DNA of 64,000 nucleotides from Balanoglossus misakiensis (Eukaryota; Hemichordata). This document shows positions 60,901 to 64,000 of this stretch, one piece after another. How positions within the stretch are numbered: position 1 is the first letter of the stretch; each line of letters opens with the position of its first letter. The stretch lies in contig CM082594.2 of NCBI GenBank assembly GCA_040954595.2, forward strand, positions 9,424,001-9,488,000. Direction: 5' to 3'. Below the pieces are notes generated by a model. It was not told the origin of the DNA. It ran no database searches and was given only the letters and a program-made list of their open reading frames with translations. The position numbers and the translations under genes are program-made.

Positions 60901-63900
60901 GTGGTAACTTTTGTTCCAGTTGTGGTTAATCTTGTCAACGACAGACTGGAAAGTATTTAGTCAACTATGCAACAACAGTTGGTCTGTCAATATCTTGTAC
61001 ATTTTTATCCTTGACAAAAATATTGTCAATTGAACCCCTAAGTGTTTTTAAAAGTTGTCTGTGGACCCTTTAGCTTGCTACAAATTCAAATGTCAAGGAT
61101 GGTTTTCGCTTTTCTTGTAGTGGAACCACACAAATTGAATGTTCGGATATGATAGCTCTCATGGACATCTGTAGAATGTTTCTTCGTCTGCTTCAGTTTT
61201 GCACACAAGTTCCATTCATTTTGGGCGATATCATTGATGGGGAGGTGTCGTGGCACCGGTATCCTATATCGCTCTAAAATCTGCAAGTGTCTGTCCTCTC
61301 GCACAACAGATCCTGTTTACTGAGATTCGGGTTTCCTCCTTCCAAATTATTTCTGTCAACTTCTTAAAGTCAAATTAAACACACATAAGCCGAGTACTGC
61401 TTTCTTGAACATTTGTGAGATTTTGGAAATGCTGGTAATCGTTGGCGTGTTGAGTCACTGATATCCATGCCACATATCAGTAGTGGATTCTGTCAGCTCA
61501 AAAACAAACAAGATTACACTGAAATGCAGAATGTTGGATTTTGTTCTTTTCTTACTCAGTGAGTGGTTGATACGTGCCTTGACTGTTTGACTACAGCTTC
61601 AGGCTTAGAAAAGTCTAGTCTGTGAAGATTAGGACACAGAAAAAAACAAATTAGACTCCAGTTCAAGTTATATCATGTTACAAATAGAAATAAAAACTGT
61701 GACGATACAAGAAGGTAACTCAGGCTTATTGATGTTCGAATGGTTACCAGGGTAAATCCTAAATTAATGCAAACGACATACTTTCTTCAAGAAACAAGCT
61801 GGCACTATCTTGGATGTCGGGAGTAAAGTTTACCATGTGTTGATCTAAAGAAGTATGATAGTATATATTTTGCGCAAATTATTGAGCAGGAGCAGCCAGT
61901 TTATGACTGAAAGAGATCTTTGTTCTGCGTTTCTGCAGAGAATTGGTCATGCTCAAGTTCAAATGTCAACAGCTTAAACGGGATGAATGGTTTTTGGACA
62001 AAAGGGGTAGCCAAGGGCATGTCTTGGAAGTCGTCAATGAGTTAGGCGGATCAGTGAAAATGAATCGGGCTTTCAATGATTCTACAATTCTCCTAAAAAT
62101 CGATGAGGCAGTTAGAATCGTTTGTCCTCAACACTCTCAGCTATAAGTGATTATTTCATGGTTTTGCAGCGTTTCTGTAAGTCCAACAGACGAATGTTGT
62201 GATTTTCTTTTCCACCGGGCATTTTGGATTGGGTCTGAGAGAGTTCCTGTAGCCCAGGGGTCGAATTGTCACCATTATGACAATGACTTAAAAATCACGC
62301 AAAGAAATCATTTTTCACGCAGGTTTTCCAGACAAGGGTTACTGTCCAGTTAGGAAGTGGTGTCTGGCTGTGAAGTGACCGTGGGGACAAACACAAGTAG
62401 TGTTCTGGTGTGTGTTAAAGTGAGTGGGCGGACAATGGATCTTTTTGGTCAATGAGTGGGTGGGTGGGGTCTGGGATATATGGAAATGATGGGCGCATAG
62501 AAATGATGCACTATATGAATTGTTTGTCTGTTGGATAATTATGTGGAAGCGCCCAGGACACTTGACATGCAAACACCTTCAATGTGAATTGTCGGTGTTT
62601 TCATCTGGTTGAAAGAGTACGTTAGACTAAAAGAGGAGGTACCGGTATATGTACACCAGTTTGAAGAAATATGGCACTGTCTGACTTGTTCTGGTCTTTT
62701 GTCACGGCCTTAGCATTTCTCAGCAGACTCCACTGCCAGCAGGGATATCGGTTTTCCCGCAGGAGTGTGTGTAAGGCCACTTAGAGTTGAACTTTTGTTG
62801 CCACTAACAGCTTCAACAGATGCGTAATACTTCACCACCACGCTGCCCTTACGAAGAATCTTGTGTTAAATCCGCAAGTGATGTGAAAAAGGCTGGCATT
62901 CAGTTCCTGCCCATTACCACCAATACACAAGTTCATATCAATGTCATTTGAACTTCGATAAATAATGATAAACATCAAAACTATCAAGTTCCAAACATGG
63001 ATTTACAGCAAGATCACTTTTGTAAGGAATTCCAGTGATTTACCCAGAAGAATTTCTGGTTCATTTGACAGCCAGTAAACGTTAATACACATTTTGCATC
63101 TGAAAACCTAATAAATCTAAACAATCTTCCCCAGACCACTCGGGCACCATGGTAACCTCTCCTCCCATGAATCATGGGTATTAAAGATCACTATTTTACT
63201 GACACATCCTACAAACCATTTAAATGTCTTGCTACTTAATTTAGCAAAGTTAGGGTATCAGATTTCAGATATCTCTCAACCATGCAAAATATAGCCACAT
63301 GGTGCTATATGTTTGTGCTGCATGATAAGGGATCTTTGAAATGATCTGAAACAGTCAACTGATTTCTAATCCCGCTTTGTCTGTGGAACAACAGCGAGTG
63401 TCAATGTTCACCAAAGTCTAGTGTGTCATCTTGACATTACATCGTCACATCTGCCTGATAAGTGGACTTTGAAACCAGCAAACATCATTCAACCAGTGTC
63501 AATGTTCAACAATTCTAGCATTTTATCTTGACCTTTGAAATATTACATCACCTCAACCGACATGTCTTATTGTGTTATGAAGCAACCAAACACAAAATGA
63601 TAAAAGGATTATTGCAAATATTTGATGCTGAGATTTTCTCAAGCATTCATAAGGTATCCCAGGATTCCATTGTGTTGGTGTCCCCCCCCCCCCCCTCCAC
63701 CTCAACTCATTGACATTTGACTTTAAACTTCCTCTGAAAATTATGCTTTTAAACTTCAGAAGGTCCAGGAATTTTAAGTGACACTGTGTGTATTAAAAGT
63801 CACTCGCTGTGGACCTGTTGAATCAACTGCTATGAAGAGGAAATGGACCGAGTCTCTGTCAAAAAAAAGCTTACATAAACTTACAAATAACTGTTAGCTG

Positions 63901-64000
63901 AAATGAAAGAATGTAGTGAGTGGTTGTGCATGTGAAAAAGAACGTCTGTAGGGTATTTGTTTCCAATTCAGAATTCTGCTATATAGCCATCTGGATTTAA
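57995..64000. other. GULP1 downstream region, possible long 3' UTR
   Basis: The first AATAAA after the stop is at 58252-58257, and another clear one is at 59907-59912 in strongly AT-rich DNA. No open frame has a domain or exon structure. A frame at 61943-62146 and one at 58112-58348 look accidental. A run of 14 C is at 63682-63695. A diverged direct repeat with a period of about 98 bp is at 63395-63550. The window ends without another gene. Confidence 0.4.

Overview
This is animal (metazoan) nuclear DNA. It has long AT-rich introns with GT/AG boundaries, short exons, microsatellites and dispersed poly-C runs. There is no bacterial-type gene packing, no CRISPR array and no recognisable tRNA or rRNA. 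The gene content suggests an invertebrate: a single glutamate decarboxylase gene, an SH3BP4/MACC1-like ZU5-SH3-death-domain gene, WDSUB1 and GULP1. A marine deuterostome such as a hemichordate or cephalochordate is my best guess, but a lophotrochozoan cannot be excluded from this window alone. All five genes lie on the + strand, head to tail. I assembled each gene model by hand from splice sites and reading phase, and every total coding length divides by three. || Layout: 1-9780 is upstream DNA with a dense E-box/CCAAT cluster at 6.1-6.9 kb and a compact promoter-like block just before the first gene. 10021-25594 is a complete 15-exon glutamate decarboxylase gene (555 aa). 25595-27155 is its probable 3' UTR. 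27156-32700 holds no gene I can support. 33065-34147 encodes a 283-aa type I membrane protein with one sushi/CCP domain and a long Gly/Ser-rich cytoplasmic tail, not assigned to a named family. 35027-35252 is an unassigned candidate exon. 35720-39912 is WDSUB1 (WD40-SAM-U-box; 518 aa, or 531 aa with a 39-nt optional exon). 42458-44919 is a 684-aa ZU5/UPA-like, SH3 and death-domain protein, carried mostly by one 1.74-kb exon. 48963-57994 is GULP1/CED-6 (12 exons, 393 aa). 57995-64000 is downstream and possibly 3' UTR sequence. || The genes are not a functional operon: GABA synthesis, a surface receptor-like protein, a predicted E3 ubiquitin ligase, a trafficking/signalling adaptor and an engulfment adaptor. 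Their co-location is still striking, because the human relatives GAD1, WDSUB1, GULP1 and SH3BP4 are all on chromosome 2q. The window looks like a compact remnant of an ancestral linkage group. || Items worth a second look: a G21/C13 hairpin 8 nt inside a GAD intron, a tandem duplication that copies the 3' splice site of GULP1 exon 5, a phase-neutral microexon in WDSUB1, an optional GULP1 exon that would create an upstream ORF overlapping an internal start codon, a 12-bp perfect hairpin in a 3' UTR, and an excess of TGACGTCA palindromes.
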